This document shows, in pieces, positions 1 through 6,977 of a stretch of 15,279 nt of DNA; the first letter of the stretch is position 1; each line of letters opens with the position of its first letter. The notes beneath the pieces are model-generated. The model was not told the origin of the DNA, searched no databases, and was given only the letters and a program-made list of their open reading frames with translations. The position numbers and the translations under genes are program-made. The stretch is from G020354085 sp964629975. Lineage in GTDB: Bacteria > Pseudomonadota > Gammaproteobacteria > Acidiferrobacterales > Sulfurifustaceae. The stretch spans positions 1-15,279 of the forward strand of contig CAZVUN010000071.1 in NCBI GenBank assembly GCA_964629975.1, given 5' to 3'.

Positions 1-2
1 AC

Positions 3-917
3 CCGCAGGTGCTCGCCGCGCTCGCCGAGCGCACCCACGTGTTCGCGCGCGTCAGTCCCGCGCACAAGCTCAGAATCGTCGAGGCCCTGCAGCGCGCCGG
101 CAAGGTGGTGGCCATGACCGGTGACGGCATCAACGACGGCCCGGCGCTCAAGGCCGCCGACATCGGCATCGCCATGGGCCACAGCGGCACCGACGTGGCG
201 CGCACCGTGGCCGACGTGGTGCTCGAGGACGACAACCTCGAGACCCTGGTGGTGGCCGTGTCGCAGGGCCGCACCATCTACAACAACATCCGCAAGTCGG
301 TGCGTTTTCTGCTCGCCACCAATCTCTCCGAGATCGCGGTCATGGCCGGCGCCATTGGCCTCGGGCTCGGCCAGCCGCTCTCGCCGATGCAGCTGCTGTG
401 GCTCAATCTGGTGACCGACATCTTCCCGGCGCTCGGCCTGGCGCTCGAGCCGCCCGAGCCGGACGTGCTGCGCCTGCCGCCGCGCGACCCGCAGCAGCCG
501 ATCATCGGCGCGCGCGACTTCAGGCGCCTCGGTTTCGAGGCCGCGACCCTGAGCGCCGGCACGCTCGCCGCCTACGGCTACGGGGTGGCGCGCTACGGGC
601 CGGGACCGCAGGCCGGCACGCTCGCCTTCATGACACTGACCGGCGCGCAGCTGCTGCACGCGCTGAGCGCGCGCTCCGAGCACCGGTCGGTGTTCGACCA
701 CGAGCGCCTGCCGCGCAACCGCTACCTGGCGGCCGCGGTCGGCGGATCGGCGCTGCTGCAGGCCGCGACCCTGCTGCCGGGGCTGCGCGGACTGCTGGGC
801 ACGGGTCCGATCGCTGTGGCCGACGGCGTGGTGATCGCGGCCGGTGCCGCCCTGCCGTTTGTCGTCAACGAAGCCACCAAGGCGCGCGCCACGCGCGCGA
901 GCGGGGGTCACGCATGA
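3..917 (+). CDS. Cation-transporting P-type ATPase, C-terminal part (5' end outside window)
   Basis: This is the C-terminal ~304 residues of a P-type ATPase; the frame is open to the left edge, so the start lies outside. The family pumps cations across the inner membrane using ATP. The visible part begins in the cytoplasmic P domain and carries the hinge motif TGDGINDGPALKAADIGIAMG-like region at 117-180 (key residues TGDGxNDxPAL). Hydrophobic segments of the C-terminal membrane domain follow, including ATNLSEIAVMAG and QLLWLNLVTDIFPALGLALE, which resemble P2-type (calcium-pump-like) ATPases. The DKTGT phosphorylation site and the ion-site helix M4 are missing, so the ion cannot be named. Its stop overlaps the next start as ATGA (914-917), so it is translationally coupled to the MetK-like gene. 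Family assignment is firm; substrate is unknown. Confidence 0.93.
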   Translation, partial: PQVLAALAERTHVFARVSPAHKLRIVEALQRAGKVVAMTGDGINDGPALKAADIGIAMGHSGTDVARTVADVVLEDDNLETLVVAVSQGRTIYNNIRKSVRFLLATNLSEIAVMAGAIGLGLGQPLSPMQLLWLNLVTDIFPALGLALEPPEPDVLRLPPRDPQQPIIGARDFRRLGFEAATLSAGTLAAYGYGVARYGPGPQAGTLAFMTLTGAQLLHALSARSEHRSVFDHERLPRNRYLAAAVGGSALLQAATLLPGLRGLLGTGPIAVADGVVIAAGAALPFVVNEATKARATRASGGHA

Positions 918-2098
918 AGCAGGATTTCATGTTCATTTCCGAATCGGTGACCGAGGGCCACCCGGACAAGCTGTGCGACCAGATTTCGGATGCGGTGCTC
1001 GATCAGTTCCTGCGCGAGGACCCGCTGGCACGCGCCATCATCGAGTGCGCGGTATCGACCGGCATCGTGTTCGTTGCCGCCCGTTACCACTCGCGCGCCG
1101 TGGTGGACATCCCGCACATTGCCCGCCAGGTGATCGCGCAGGTGGGCTACGACCAGAAGGACTTCAATGCCAAGACCAGCAGCATCATGACCAGCATCAA
1201 CGAGCTGCAGGCCCCGGCCGCGCCGCGCGATGAGCGCACCATGAGCGAGGCCGAGATCGAGGCGGCGGGCGCCGAAAACCCGGCCACCGTGTTCGGCTAC
1301 GCCTGCGACCAGACGCCGGCCGCACTACCGCTGCCGATCTGGCTCGCGCACAAGCTCGCCCGGCGCCTGGGCACCGTGCGTCTGGCCCACCAGCTGCCGT
1401 ACCTGCGCCCGGATGCCAAGACGCAGGTCGGGGTGGAGTTCCGCAACCGCCGCCCGGCGCGCATCCATTCGGTCACGCTGCTGGCGAGCCACGTCCCGCA
1501 CGCCGCGCCGCCCGCCGAGCGGCTGCGCGCCGATCTGATCGACCACGTGATCGCCCCGGCGTTCTTCGACGAGCCGATCCGCCCGGATGCCGCCACCGAG
1601 GTGTTCGTCAACCCGAACGGGCAAATTCCGCACGGCGGCCCGGCGCTGCACGCCGGTCTCACCGGGCGCAAGAACGCGATCGACACCTACGGGGAGTTTG
1701 CGCGCCATTCCGGGGCGGCGTTGTCCGGCAAGGACCCGGGCCGCATCGATCGCATCGGCGCCTACGCCGCGCGCTACGCGGCGAAGAACGTGGTGGCCGC
1801 AGGGCTGGCGAGCGAGTGCGAGGTGAGCCTGTCGTACACCATCGGCCGCGCACGCCCGGTGAGCGTGCAGGTCGAGACCTTCGGCACCGGCAAGCTCGAC
1901 GAGGCCGAGATCGCCGCGCGCCTGAAGGCGCACTTCGACTTCCGCCCCGCGGCGATCGTGCGCCAGTTCAACCTGCGGCAGCTGCCCTCACTCACCAAGG
2001 GCGGCTTCTACCGCAAGCTCGCCGCCTACGGCCACGTCGGGCGCATGGACATGGGCCTGCCGTGGGAGCTGACCGACAAGGTCGATGCCCTGGCCTGA
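914..2098 (+). CDS. Divergent MetK-like protein (S-adenosylmethionine synthetase family)
   Basis: The 394-residue protein has the usual MetK length and aligns end to end with S-adenosylmethionine synthetases, which make SAM from methionine and ATP. Retained features are the N-terminal SESVTEGHPDK (His and Asp for ATP/Mg), the LRPDAK segment, GLTGRK, SGKDP and AYAARYAAKNVVAAGL. Compared from memory with E. coli MetK, several active-site positions differ. GAGDQGLMFGYA has become GAENPATVFGYA (Asp to Asn). GGPxGDxGLTGRK has become GGPALHAGLTGRK (Asp to His). The Lys in KDPSKVDR is Arg, and the Glu of GGEITT is replaced (AARYHS). These are largely methionine-contacting residues, so activity as a SAM synthetase is uncertain. 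The start overlaps the ATPase stop, which suggests a role tied to that ATPase rather than housekeeping. Calling it plain metK would over-claim. Confidence 0.85.
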   Translation: MKQDFMFISESVTEGHPDKLCDQISDAVLDQFLREDPLARAIIECAVSTGIVFVAARYHSRAVVDIPHIARQVIAQVGYDQKDFNAKTSSIMTSINELQAPAAPRDERTMSEAEIEAAGAENPATVFGYACDQTPAALPLPIWLAHKLARRLGTVRLAHQLPYLRPDAKTQVGVEFRNRRPARIHSVTLLASHVPHAAPPAERLRADLIDHVIAPAFFDEPIRPDAATEVFVNPNGQIPHGGPALHAGLTGRKNAIDTYGEFARHSGAALSGKDPGRIDRIGAYAARYAAKNVVAAGLASECEVSLSYTIGRARPVSVQVETFGTGKLDEAEIAARLKAHFDFRPAAIVRQFNLRQLPSLTKGGFYRKLAAYGHVGRMDMGLPWELTDKVDALA

Positions 2099-2138
2099 GC
2101 GGGCGATCAACGATTTTCGCGAACGAGGAGACAAGACG

Positions 2139-2354
2139 ATGGCAACGGTACTCTACGACGACGACAAGGAGCGCGCCGCGCACGCCGGCGCGATACGCGA
2201 GATCGCGCAGCACACCGGGCTGCCGGAGCCGCAGGTCATGCAGTTCTACGAACAGGAACTGGCGCGCTGGAAGCAGAGCGCGCGGGTGCGGGATTTCCTG
2301 CCGGTGCTGCTGTGGCGCTCGGTACGCGAGAACCTGCGCCACGCGCCGCACTGA
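2139..2354 (+). CDS. Small DUF3562-type protein
   Basis: This 71-residue cytoplasmic protein has no signal peptide or membrane segment. The ATG at 2139 is chosen because a GAGGAG ribosome binding site lies just upstream (about 2125-2130); longer in-frame starts run back into the metK-like gene. The sequence pattern, a helix with HTGLPEPQVMQFYEQELARW followed by ARVRDFLPVLLWRSVRENLR, matches my memory of DUF3562 (PF12085), a family of unknown function. It lies 40 bp after the MetK-like gene on the same strand and is probably the last gene of the ATPase-MetK operon. No function can be inferred beyond that association. Confidence 0.75.
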   Translation: MATVLYDDDKERAAHAGAIREIAQHTGLPEPQVMQFYEQELARWKQSARVRDFLPVLLWRSVRENLRHAPH

Positions 2355-2388
2355 CAGCGGCGAACGAGGGAAACTGCGACCGGCGCGG

Positions 2389-2760
2389 CTACAGCAGCGC
2401 GCCGATCAGCATCATGGCCGAGCGCTCGACCGCCTTCTCCACCACGAGGCCGAACACCATCTTGCCGACGGCATCGCCGGCGCGCGCGGCCATGTCCTGG
2501 ATCTGGTTGTCCGCGTGGCGCACGCTCTCGGCATGGTAGTAGCCGCGCAGCGCGAGCGCGTTCAGGATCGCCTCGGCCGTCACCACGTCGCGCTGGTAGT
2601 TCACGACCAGGCTGCCGGTCACGGTGTTCGCCTCGGCGTTGGTCACGCCGTAGATCGCCTTGACGTACTGCTCGGCGTCCTGCGCGCGCTGGGCGTCGCG
2701 CTTGAGCAGGGGCGTGCGCACCCGCAGCCGGCCCGGGACGTGATGAATGTAGTGTGCCAT
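2389..2760 (-). CDS. HMA2-domain (heavy-metal-associated-like) small protein
   Basis: The protein has 123 residues. The ATG at 2760 is preferred over a TTG at 2766 because GGAGAG lies 8 nt upstream. The N-terminus AHYIHHVPGRLRVRTPLL, followed by a ferredoxin-like beta-alpha-beta pattern (YVKAIYGVTNAEANTVTGSL then VVNYQRD), is typical of HMA2 domains (PF19991). These occur alone or fused to P-type ATPases. The CxxC of classical metal-binding HMA domains is absent, with HxPGRxR in its place. The C-terminus contains a hydrophobic stretch (VGKMVFGLVVEKAVERSAMMLIGALL) that may be an amphipathic or membrane helix. It converges on the ATPase/MetK/DUF3562 operon with a 34-bp gap and is plausibly an accessory to that ATPase (inference). 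Confidence 0.8.
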   Translation of the reverse strand: MAHYIHHVPGRLRVRTPLLKRDAQRAQDAEQYVKAIYGVTNAEANTVTGSLVVNYQRDVVTAEAILNALALRGYYHAESVRHADNQIQDMAARAGDAVGKMVFGLVVEKAVERSAMMLIGALL

Positions 2761-2823
2761 TGCCAACTCTCTCCGTAGACTCGCCAGTTATCCTTATTTG
2801 CCGCGCGAGTCTGCCGGGGCAAC

Positions 2824-2841
2824 GTGACAGTTTCGTGAAGC
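2824..2841 (-). promoter_or_regulatory. Possible two-unit Pho-box-like site upstream of the HMA2 gene
   Basis: Read on the minus strand, the two 7-mers GCTTCAC and CTGTCAC are separated by 4 bp (GAAA), the 11-bp period of PhoB boxes. The second unit is close to the E. coli consensus CTGTCAT. A hexamer CAGACT starts 10 bp after the second unit (2808-2813), matching the spacing of the other candidates here, but it is a weak -10. The first unit is poor and only two units are present. A conventional sigma-70 promoter nearer the gene (TTGCCC with AT-rich AAATAAGG) is an alternative. Confidence 0.35.
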
Positions 2842-2876
2842 AAGGCCCGCGGGCGCGACCGGCCCGGGGCGCCGGG

Positions 2877-3313
2877 TCAGCGGATGCGGCGGGCGACCGT
2901 CCGCGCAACCGCAAGGAAATGGTCAAGCGGCGGCGTGGGCCGGCCAACGCACTTGGCGAGATCATCGAAGCGGCGCAGTTGCACCGCCTGCTCGGCGAAG
3001 GGGCGCGCCTGAAACCTCCTTGCCTCCTCGGCCGTGAACACGCCGCCCTGCAACCGCAGACTGCGCAGCGAGTCCGGGGACAGGCGCGCCAGGTAATCGG
3101 GCTCGGTCGCCGCCAGATAGCGCTTGGCGTCGACGTGCAGGCGGATTGGTTCGATCACGGCATCGCCGAACACCCCGCGCAAGAACGGCACCACAAAGTA
3201 CTGATGGCGATCATCGATGGCACGCAGCGTCGGTGTGGGGCCGCAGTCATTGAGCAGATGGCCCAGATCGTGCAACAGACAGGCGGTCACGAGCGCGGCA
3301 TCGGCTTCGGCGA
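2877..3313 (-). pseudogene. phnZ: Truncated phosphonate-degradation HD-domain oxygenase (PhnZ-like), 5' end lost
   Basis: About 145 C-terminal residues match the HD-domain oxygenases associated with phosphonate degradation operons (PhnZ/TIGR03276 type). These use a di-iron site to split 2-amino-1-hydroxyethylphosphonate into glycine and phosphate. Visible are the HD motif in CLLHDLGHLL, DDRHQ, EPIRLHVDAKRYLAA, LSPDSLRSLRLQGG and AVQLRRFDD. The N-terminal ~35-40 residues, which include an iron-ligand His in the family, are missing. From about 3300-3313 upward the opposite strand encodes phnW instead, and the minus-strand frame there is only its antisense. The frame stays open to 3710 by chance, so an automated call of a 277-residue protein would be a chimera. 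I judge it non-functional. Confidence 0.8.
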
Positions 3314-3898
3314 GAACCGGCCGGTCGCCGCGGCGGTCATCGAGGCGGCGCTCGCCGTCGATCGCAGCATCACGCACGTGGCGCTGGTGCATTGCGAGAC
3401 CCGCGCGGGCATCCTCAATCCGCTTGCGGACATCGCCGCGGCCGTGGCGCAACACGGACGCGGCCTGATCGTCGATGCCATGAGCTCCTTCGGGGCGCTG
3501 CCGATCGATGCACGCCGCATGCCGTTCACCGCGCTGGTGTCGGCCTCCGGCAAGTGCCTGGAAGGCGTGCCCGGCATGGGCTTCGTCATCGCCGAGCGCG
3601 CCGCACTCGCCGAGAGCGCCGGCAACAGCCATTCGCTCGCCCTGGACCTGCACGATCAGTGGCAATACCTGGAGCGCACCGGCCAATGGCGCTTCACACC
3701 GCCCACCCACGTGGTGGCGGCGCTGCGCGCGGCTTCATCCTCTACCCCGGCAAGCTCACGCGCGTCGACACCTTCCGCGTCGGCTGCATCGGCGCGATCG
3801 ACACGCAGCACATGCGGAGCGCCGTGCAGGCCATCGGCGCGGTGCTCGACGCGATGGGCGTGCGCAACCGCGCATCCGCCCCACCGCGCGCCGCCTGA
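3298..3898 (+). pseudogene. phnW: 2-aminoethylphosphonate-pyruvate transaminase (PhnW) remnant, 5'-truncated and frameshifted
   Basis: PhnW transfers the amino group of 2-aminoethylphosphonate to pyruvate, giving phosphonoacetaldehyde and alanine. From about 3300 the plus-strand frame reads GFGENRPV, then HVALVHCETRAGILNP, GLIVDAMSSFGALPIDAR, SASGKCLEGVPGMGF (likely PLP lysine codon 3552-3554), NSHSLALDLHDQWQYLERTG and FTPPTHVVAALRAA. At about 3725-3732 it jumps into another frame with GFILYPGKLTRVDTFRVGCIGAI and ends at the TGA at 3896-3898. The N-terminal ~130 residues are absent. Roughly 70-80 residues that normally separate VVAALRAA from GFILYPGK are also missing, and that deletion is out of frame. 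Both defects rule out a working enzyme. Confidence 0.85.
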
Positions 3899-3918
3899 CC
3901 TTCCCGCGCGCAGCGCGC

Positions 3919-3944
3919 AAAAAAACGGGCCCGCGAGGGGCCCG
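3919..3944 (-). terminator. Intrinsic terminator of the phoD-like gene
   Basis: On the minus strand, a perfect 7-bp GC stem (CGGGCCC / GGGCCCG, loop of 5) is followed directly by seven T residues. It lies 26 bp past the phoD-like stop codon. It also sits just beyond the phnW remnant's stop but lacks a T-run in that direction, so it serves the minus strand. Confidence 0.92.
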
Positions 3945-3970
3945 GCAAGCTCCTGGGAGAGGAGAGAGAG

Positions 3971-5437
3971 TTACTGCGGGTCGAGCGTGAGCGAATAGAC
4001 CGCTGCGCCATCGACGCGATTGACCGAGAGCGTCAGGCGTCCGGATTCGTCGAGGCGTGCCAGACCGAAGTTCATCCAGGGTTTGGCCTGCGCCCACGAG
4101 GTCACCGGCGCAGCCGGCCCATAGAAGAACAGGCTCTCGCTGCCCAAGGTGGTGTCGAAGGCGCGGTTCGGGAACAGCCCGGCGTTGAGCGGACCGGTGA
4201 CCACCTCGTGCACCTTGAAGCTGGGATCGTCGCCGAAGGGTGTGTAGCGGAACACCTCGGCAAAGTGCACGTCGGTGGTGATGAACACGAGATTGCGCGC
4301 GCCGTGGTCCCTGGCGTGGCGCAGCACCTCGGTGAGCTCCTGTTCGAAGCCGGTCGCCTGGTCGTAGTTCGCCCAGCCATCACGCCCGAGCTCGGGCGGG
4401 AAGCCGGTCGGAATCGACATCGGCACGCTCGAGACGATCACCTTCCAGGTGGCGTCCGAGGCCGCGAGCGATTCCTTCAGCCAGGTGAGCTGCTCGCGCC
4501 CGAGCAGGGTCTTGGGCAGCGCGGCGCTGTCCACCGCCCCGTTGGCGTCGCGGTACTGGCGGGTGTCGAGGATGAACAGCTCGAGGTGCTTGCCCCAGCG
4601 CGCGCTGCGATAAAGGCGCTTGGGCGTGTGCGCCTGCGGGACGATCGGGTTGTAGTCGAGGAAGCCCTTGAGCCCGATGGGCAGCAGGTGCACGCCCGCC
4701 GTGTACGGCGGGTTGCTGCGCGTGTCGTGCAGGGGACCGAAGTCGTTGACTACCTCGTGGTCGTCCCAGATCGCGTAGTACCCGGTGCGCGCGAGCAGCG
4801 CGCGGTAGCCGGCGTCTTCGCGGTTGTACTTCCAGTGCGCCCAGAGGTTGGCGAGGTCGGCGGCCTGCACGAACGTCCCCGGCACCTGGGCGTTGCCGTA
4901 CAGACCGGTGGCGTTGCACACCCCGTCGGCGTAGATCATGTCGCCCAGGCCGATGAAGAAATCGAGCGCGAGCTTGTTGAGCGCCGGGAAGATCGGAAAG
5001 CCCTCGACCGCATCGCGGCACACGTTCTGTCCCGCGAGGTCTCCGCCCCAGGCAAAGGTCACGGGCTTCGCGCGCTTGGGCTCGGGGGCGGTGCGGAATC
5101 TGCCCTCGACCGCCGCGTCACGACCGTGATGTCCGGACTCCTCGTCGATGAACGACACGCGGTAACGATATTCGGTGTCGGGCTTGAGGCCATCGATGCG
5201 AATCTTGCCGGTGAAGTCGTCGGCCGCGCGCACGCCCACCTTGCGCTTGCCGTCGTGCTTGCCGCCGAGCAGTTCGACCTGCATCACGGCCTCGCGATCG
5301 GTGCGCGACCACACCACCACGCTGTCGGCCTGCACATCGCCGGCGGCCACACCGTGCGTCACCGGTGCCGCGAGCGCGCTCGCAGCGGCCAGCAGTTGAG
5401 CGACCGTCGCGATGCCTGTCCATGTCATCCGTCTCAT
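3971..5437 (-). CDS. phoD: PhoD-like secreted alkaline phosphatase/phosphodiesterase
   Basis: The 488-residue protein belongs to the PhoD family of calcium/iron-dependent enzymes that release phosphate from mono- and diesters outside the cytoplasm. The ATG at 5437 has GGAGG 7 nt upstream. Residues 1-24 form a signal peptide ending ALAA. An RR pair is present, but not the full Tat motif. An N-terminal PhoD domain with THGVAAGDVQADSVVVWSRTD (28-47) is followed by the metallophosphatase domain. Its motifs are WGGD (130-133), FIGLGDMIYADG (161-172), AIWDDHEVVND (222-232), LFILDTRQYRD and ITTDVHFAEVF. These supply the metal ligands of the family. It is the last gene before the terminator at 3919-3944. 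A three-unit Pho-box-like promoter lies upstream (5470-5514), consistent with induction by phosphate starvation. A related phospholipase D activity cannot be excluded. Confidence 0.92.
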   Translation of the reverse strand: MRRMTWTGIATVAQLLAAASALAAPVTHGVAAGDVQADSVVVWSRTDREAVMQVELLGGKHDGKRKVGVRAADDFTGKIRIDGLKPDTEYRYRVSFIDEESGHHGRDAAVEGRFRTAPEPKRAKPVTFAWGGDLAGQNVCRDAVEGFPIFPALNKLALDFFIGLGDMIYADGVCNATGLYGNAQVPGTFVQAADLANLWAHWKYNREDAGYRALLARTGYYAIWDDHEVVNDFGPLHDTRSNPPYTAGVHLLPIGLKGFLDYNPIVPQAHTPKRLYRSARWGKHLELFILDTRQYRDANGAVDSAALPKTLLGREQLTWLKESLAASDATWKVIVSSVPMSIPTGFPPELGRDGWANYDQATGFEQELTEVLRHARDHGARNLVFITTDVHFAEVFRYTPFGDDPSFKVHEVVTGPLNAGLFPNRAFDTTLGSESLFFYGPAAPVTSWAQAKPWMNFGLARLDESGRLTLSVNRVDGAAVYSLTLDPQ

Positions 5438-5469
5438 GTCAGAACCTCCGTGCGGTTTGGGGAGGCGTC

Positions 5470-5514
5470 ATTGAACACGCCGTGCGTGGCGCGGAGGTGA
5501 CGGAGGGCTGACGG
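5470..5514 (-). promoter_or_regulatory. Predicted Pho box (three units) and -10 of the phoD-like gene
   Basis: Reading the minus strand from 5514 down, the units CCGTCAG, CCGTCAC and GCGCCAC occupy 5508-5514, 5497-5503 and 5486-5492. Their 11-bp period matches tandem PhoB half-sites. A 10-bp spacer then leads to TTCAAT (5470-5475), a good -10 (4 of 6). The predicted transcript would start about 25 nt before the ATG at 5437. No -35 is apparent, as expected for an activator-dependent promoter. Confidence 0.72.
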
Positions 5515-5560
5515 TTTGATGCAAGCACGCGGCGGGGGGGCGCGGGTACCGCGGGTGGCG

Positions 5561-6841
5561 TCAGTCGTTGGGCTCGCGACATTCGCCGCTGTGGCGACGC
5601 GCGATGTGCTGCGCCTGGAAACCGGGAAGATCGAGGTGGTCGATGGCGAAGGCGAAGATGCGCGTCGGCTGCGTCGCCAGGAAATCGTTGTCGCTGGTCA
5701 CGAGCAGAAGGTGGCGCCCGTCCGCGAGATCCGGACCGAAGGCGAGGCCTTCGATCTTCTCGGGGAAGCTGGCGCCGGCCAGGCCGAAGGCCGGATCGAG
5801 CAGGTCGATGAACAGCGACTTGCTGACCGGGGTGATGCCGGCCGGGATCCCGGTCGCTGGCAACTGCTTCAGGGCGCGGATATCGGTGGCGCCGGCGATG
5901 TCGATCTTGTAGATCTTCTTGACCACGGCCGCGCTCCCGGCCCGTCCGTCACGCTCCAGCACCAGAAACTCGCGCCCGTTCACCGCCAGGATCTCGCTGA
6001 TGCCGTGCGAGCGGCTGTCGAGCACGTAGAGAAACTCGCGCGTGGCGCCGCTCGCCGTGTCGATCTCGACGATGCGCGTGTTGACCCCGATGCGGCTGTT
6101 GGCCGCGTCGAGCGCGCCGTCCTGCAGCAGCGGGCTCTGCATGATGCCGTAGAGCTTGCTGCCGTCCGGCGAGATCGCCAGGCCTTCCATGCCGCGGTTC
6201 GCCTGGCGCCCGGCAACGTTGTTGCCAAGCTCCACGCCCGGGGTCGCCGAGGGGTAATCGATCAGGTACTTGTTCGGCACCGGCAGCGCGCGTACGCGCT
6301 TGCCGCTCGCCAGACTGAACTCGTAGAGGTAGGGGCCGTATTCGTCGGAGACGAAAATGCTGTGGCCGCAGCCGCTCACGCGCACGCCCTCGGGATCGAA
6401 GCGCAGGCTGGCGGGTGAGCCGGTCCCGTCAAAGGCGGCGGCCGAGCCCGTGAAGTAGTCGCGTGAACCGGCGCGCATCAGCCGCGTGGCCACGATCGCG
6501 GGGCGCAACTCGTACTTGTCGGCGGCTTGCCGCCGCAGCTCGATGCGTAGCGTATAGAACCGATCGATGTAGCTCGTGGCGCCGTCGGCCGGTCCGCGAT
6601 CGGGCGTGGCGTAGTACAGATTGTCGCGGCCGCTGTAGGCGAAGGCCGAGCCGAAGCCGCCGGCCTGGTTGTGCGGCGTGATGCCGTCTTCCAGCAGGCC
6701 GGTGAGGCCCGACTGATCGGTGGCGTTGCCGGCAATCGCGCCCTCGCCGATGAAGCTGACGGCGGCCGAGGCGAGTCCGCAGTGGCAAAGGAGGGCAAGC
6801 GCCGTGGCGCGCGCCGTGTACGACAGGCAGGAAGTGCGCAT
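5561..6841 (-). CDS. Phytase-like esterase-domain secreted protein
   Basis: The 426-residue exported protein matches the 'esterase-like activity of phytase' family (PF13449), beta-propeller proteins related to phytases. The ATG at 6841 is chosen because it begins a signal peptide (MRTSCLSY then ATALALLCHCGLASAA) and has GGAG upstream; the open frame to 6994 would add an implausible Pro/Arg-rich leader through the promoter. Propeller-type motifs include TPDRGPADGATSYIDRFY, NRGMEGLAISPDGSKLYGIM, GISEILAVNGREFLVLERD and KIEGLAFGPDLADGRHLLLVTSDND. The true substrate is unknown: phytate, another phosphoester or a non-phosphorus ester are all possible. A Pho-box-like promoter (6879-6912) and position between two phosphatase genes support a phosphorus-scavenging role (inference). 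Confidence 0.87.
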   Translation of the reverse strand: MRTSCLSYTARATALALLCHCGLASAAVSFIGEGAIAGNATDQSGLTGLLEDGITPHNQAGGFGSAFAYSGRDNLYYATPDRGPADGATSYIDRFYTLRIELRRQAADKYELRPAIVATRLMRAGSRDYFTGSAAAFDGTGSPASLRFDPEGVRVSGCGHSIFVSDEYGPYLYEFSLASGKRVRALPVPNKYLIDYPSATPGVELGNNVAGRQANRGMEGLAISPDGSKLYGIMQSPLLQDGALDAANSRIGVNTRIVEIDTASGATREFLYVLDSRSHGISEILAVNGREFLVLERDGRAGSAAVVKKIYKIDIAGATDIRALKQLPATGIPAGITPVSKSLFIDLLDPAFGLAGASFPEKIEGLAFGPDLADGRHLLLVTSDNDFLATQPTRIFAFAIDHLDLPGFQAQHIARRHSGECREPND

Positions 6842-6878
6842 CGTCGAGGTCTCCGCAGGGTCGGTTGGGTGGCGCGCT

Positions 6879-6912
6879 ACTGTAGTGCCGGCCGGTGTCA
6901 GCACCGTGACGC
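6879..6912 (-). promoter_or_regulatory. Predicted Pho box (two units) and -10 of the phytase-like gene
   Basis: On the minus strand, GCGTCAC (6906-6912), spacer GGTG and CTGACAC (6895-6901) keep the 11-bp period. TACAGT (6879-6884), a 4 of 6 -10, follows after exactly 10 bp. The second unit has its TGAC core inverted relative to the classical half-site, so it is weaker evidence. The site lies 38 bp upstream of the ATG at 6841. Confidence 0.6.
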
Positions 6913-6926
6913 GCGGTCGATGCGCG

Positions 6927-6960
6927 GTCGCACCGCCGGCCCCGGGGCCGGGCGTGCGAC
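6927..6960. terminator. Strong GC hairpin between the nucleotidase and phytase-like genes
   Basis: This 34-nt inverted repeat has outer arms GTCGCAC/GTGCGAC and inner arms GGCCCC/GGGGCC. It forms a stem of about 15 paired bases with two mismatches and almost no loop. It lies 18 bp beyond the nucleotidase stop on the minus strand and upstream of the next Pho box. No T-run follows, so it is not a classical intrinsic terminator. It may still attenuate read-through or stabilise the mRNA 3' end. Confidence 0.5.
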
Positions 6961-6977
6961 GCGCCGGGCGCCTGCAA

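Noticed and set aside
398..2098. A 566-residue frame with metK starting at 398
   Set aside because: The first 172 codons are an out-of-frame reading of the ATPase. Homology starts at the ATG at 914.
2877..3710. A 277-residue minus-strand open frame as one intact protein
   Set aside because: Only the part below about 3313 resembles a real family (HD-domain oxygenase). The rest is antisense to clear phnW coding sequence.
2754..3998. A 414-residue plus-strand open frame as one intact protein
   Set aside because: It reads antisense through phnZ, in frame through the phnW core, then out of frame past the deletion. It is a chance concatenation.
4208..5500. Plus-strand open frame of 430 codons opposite phoD
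   Set aside because: It is an antisense shadow; the minus-strand PhoD motifs and terminator settle the coding strand.
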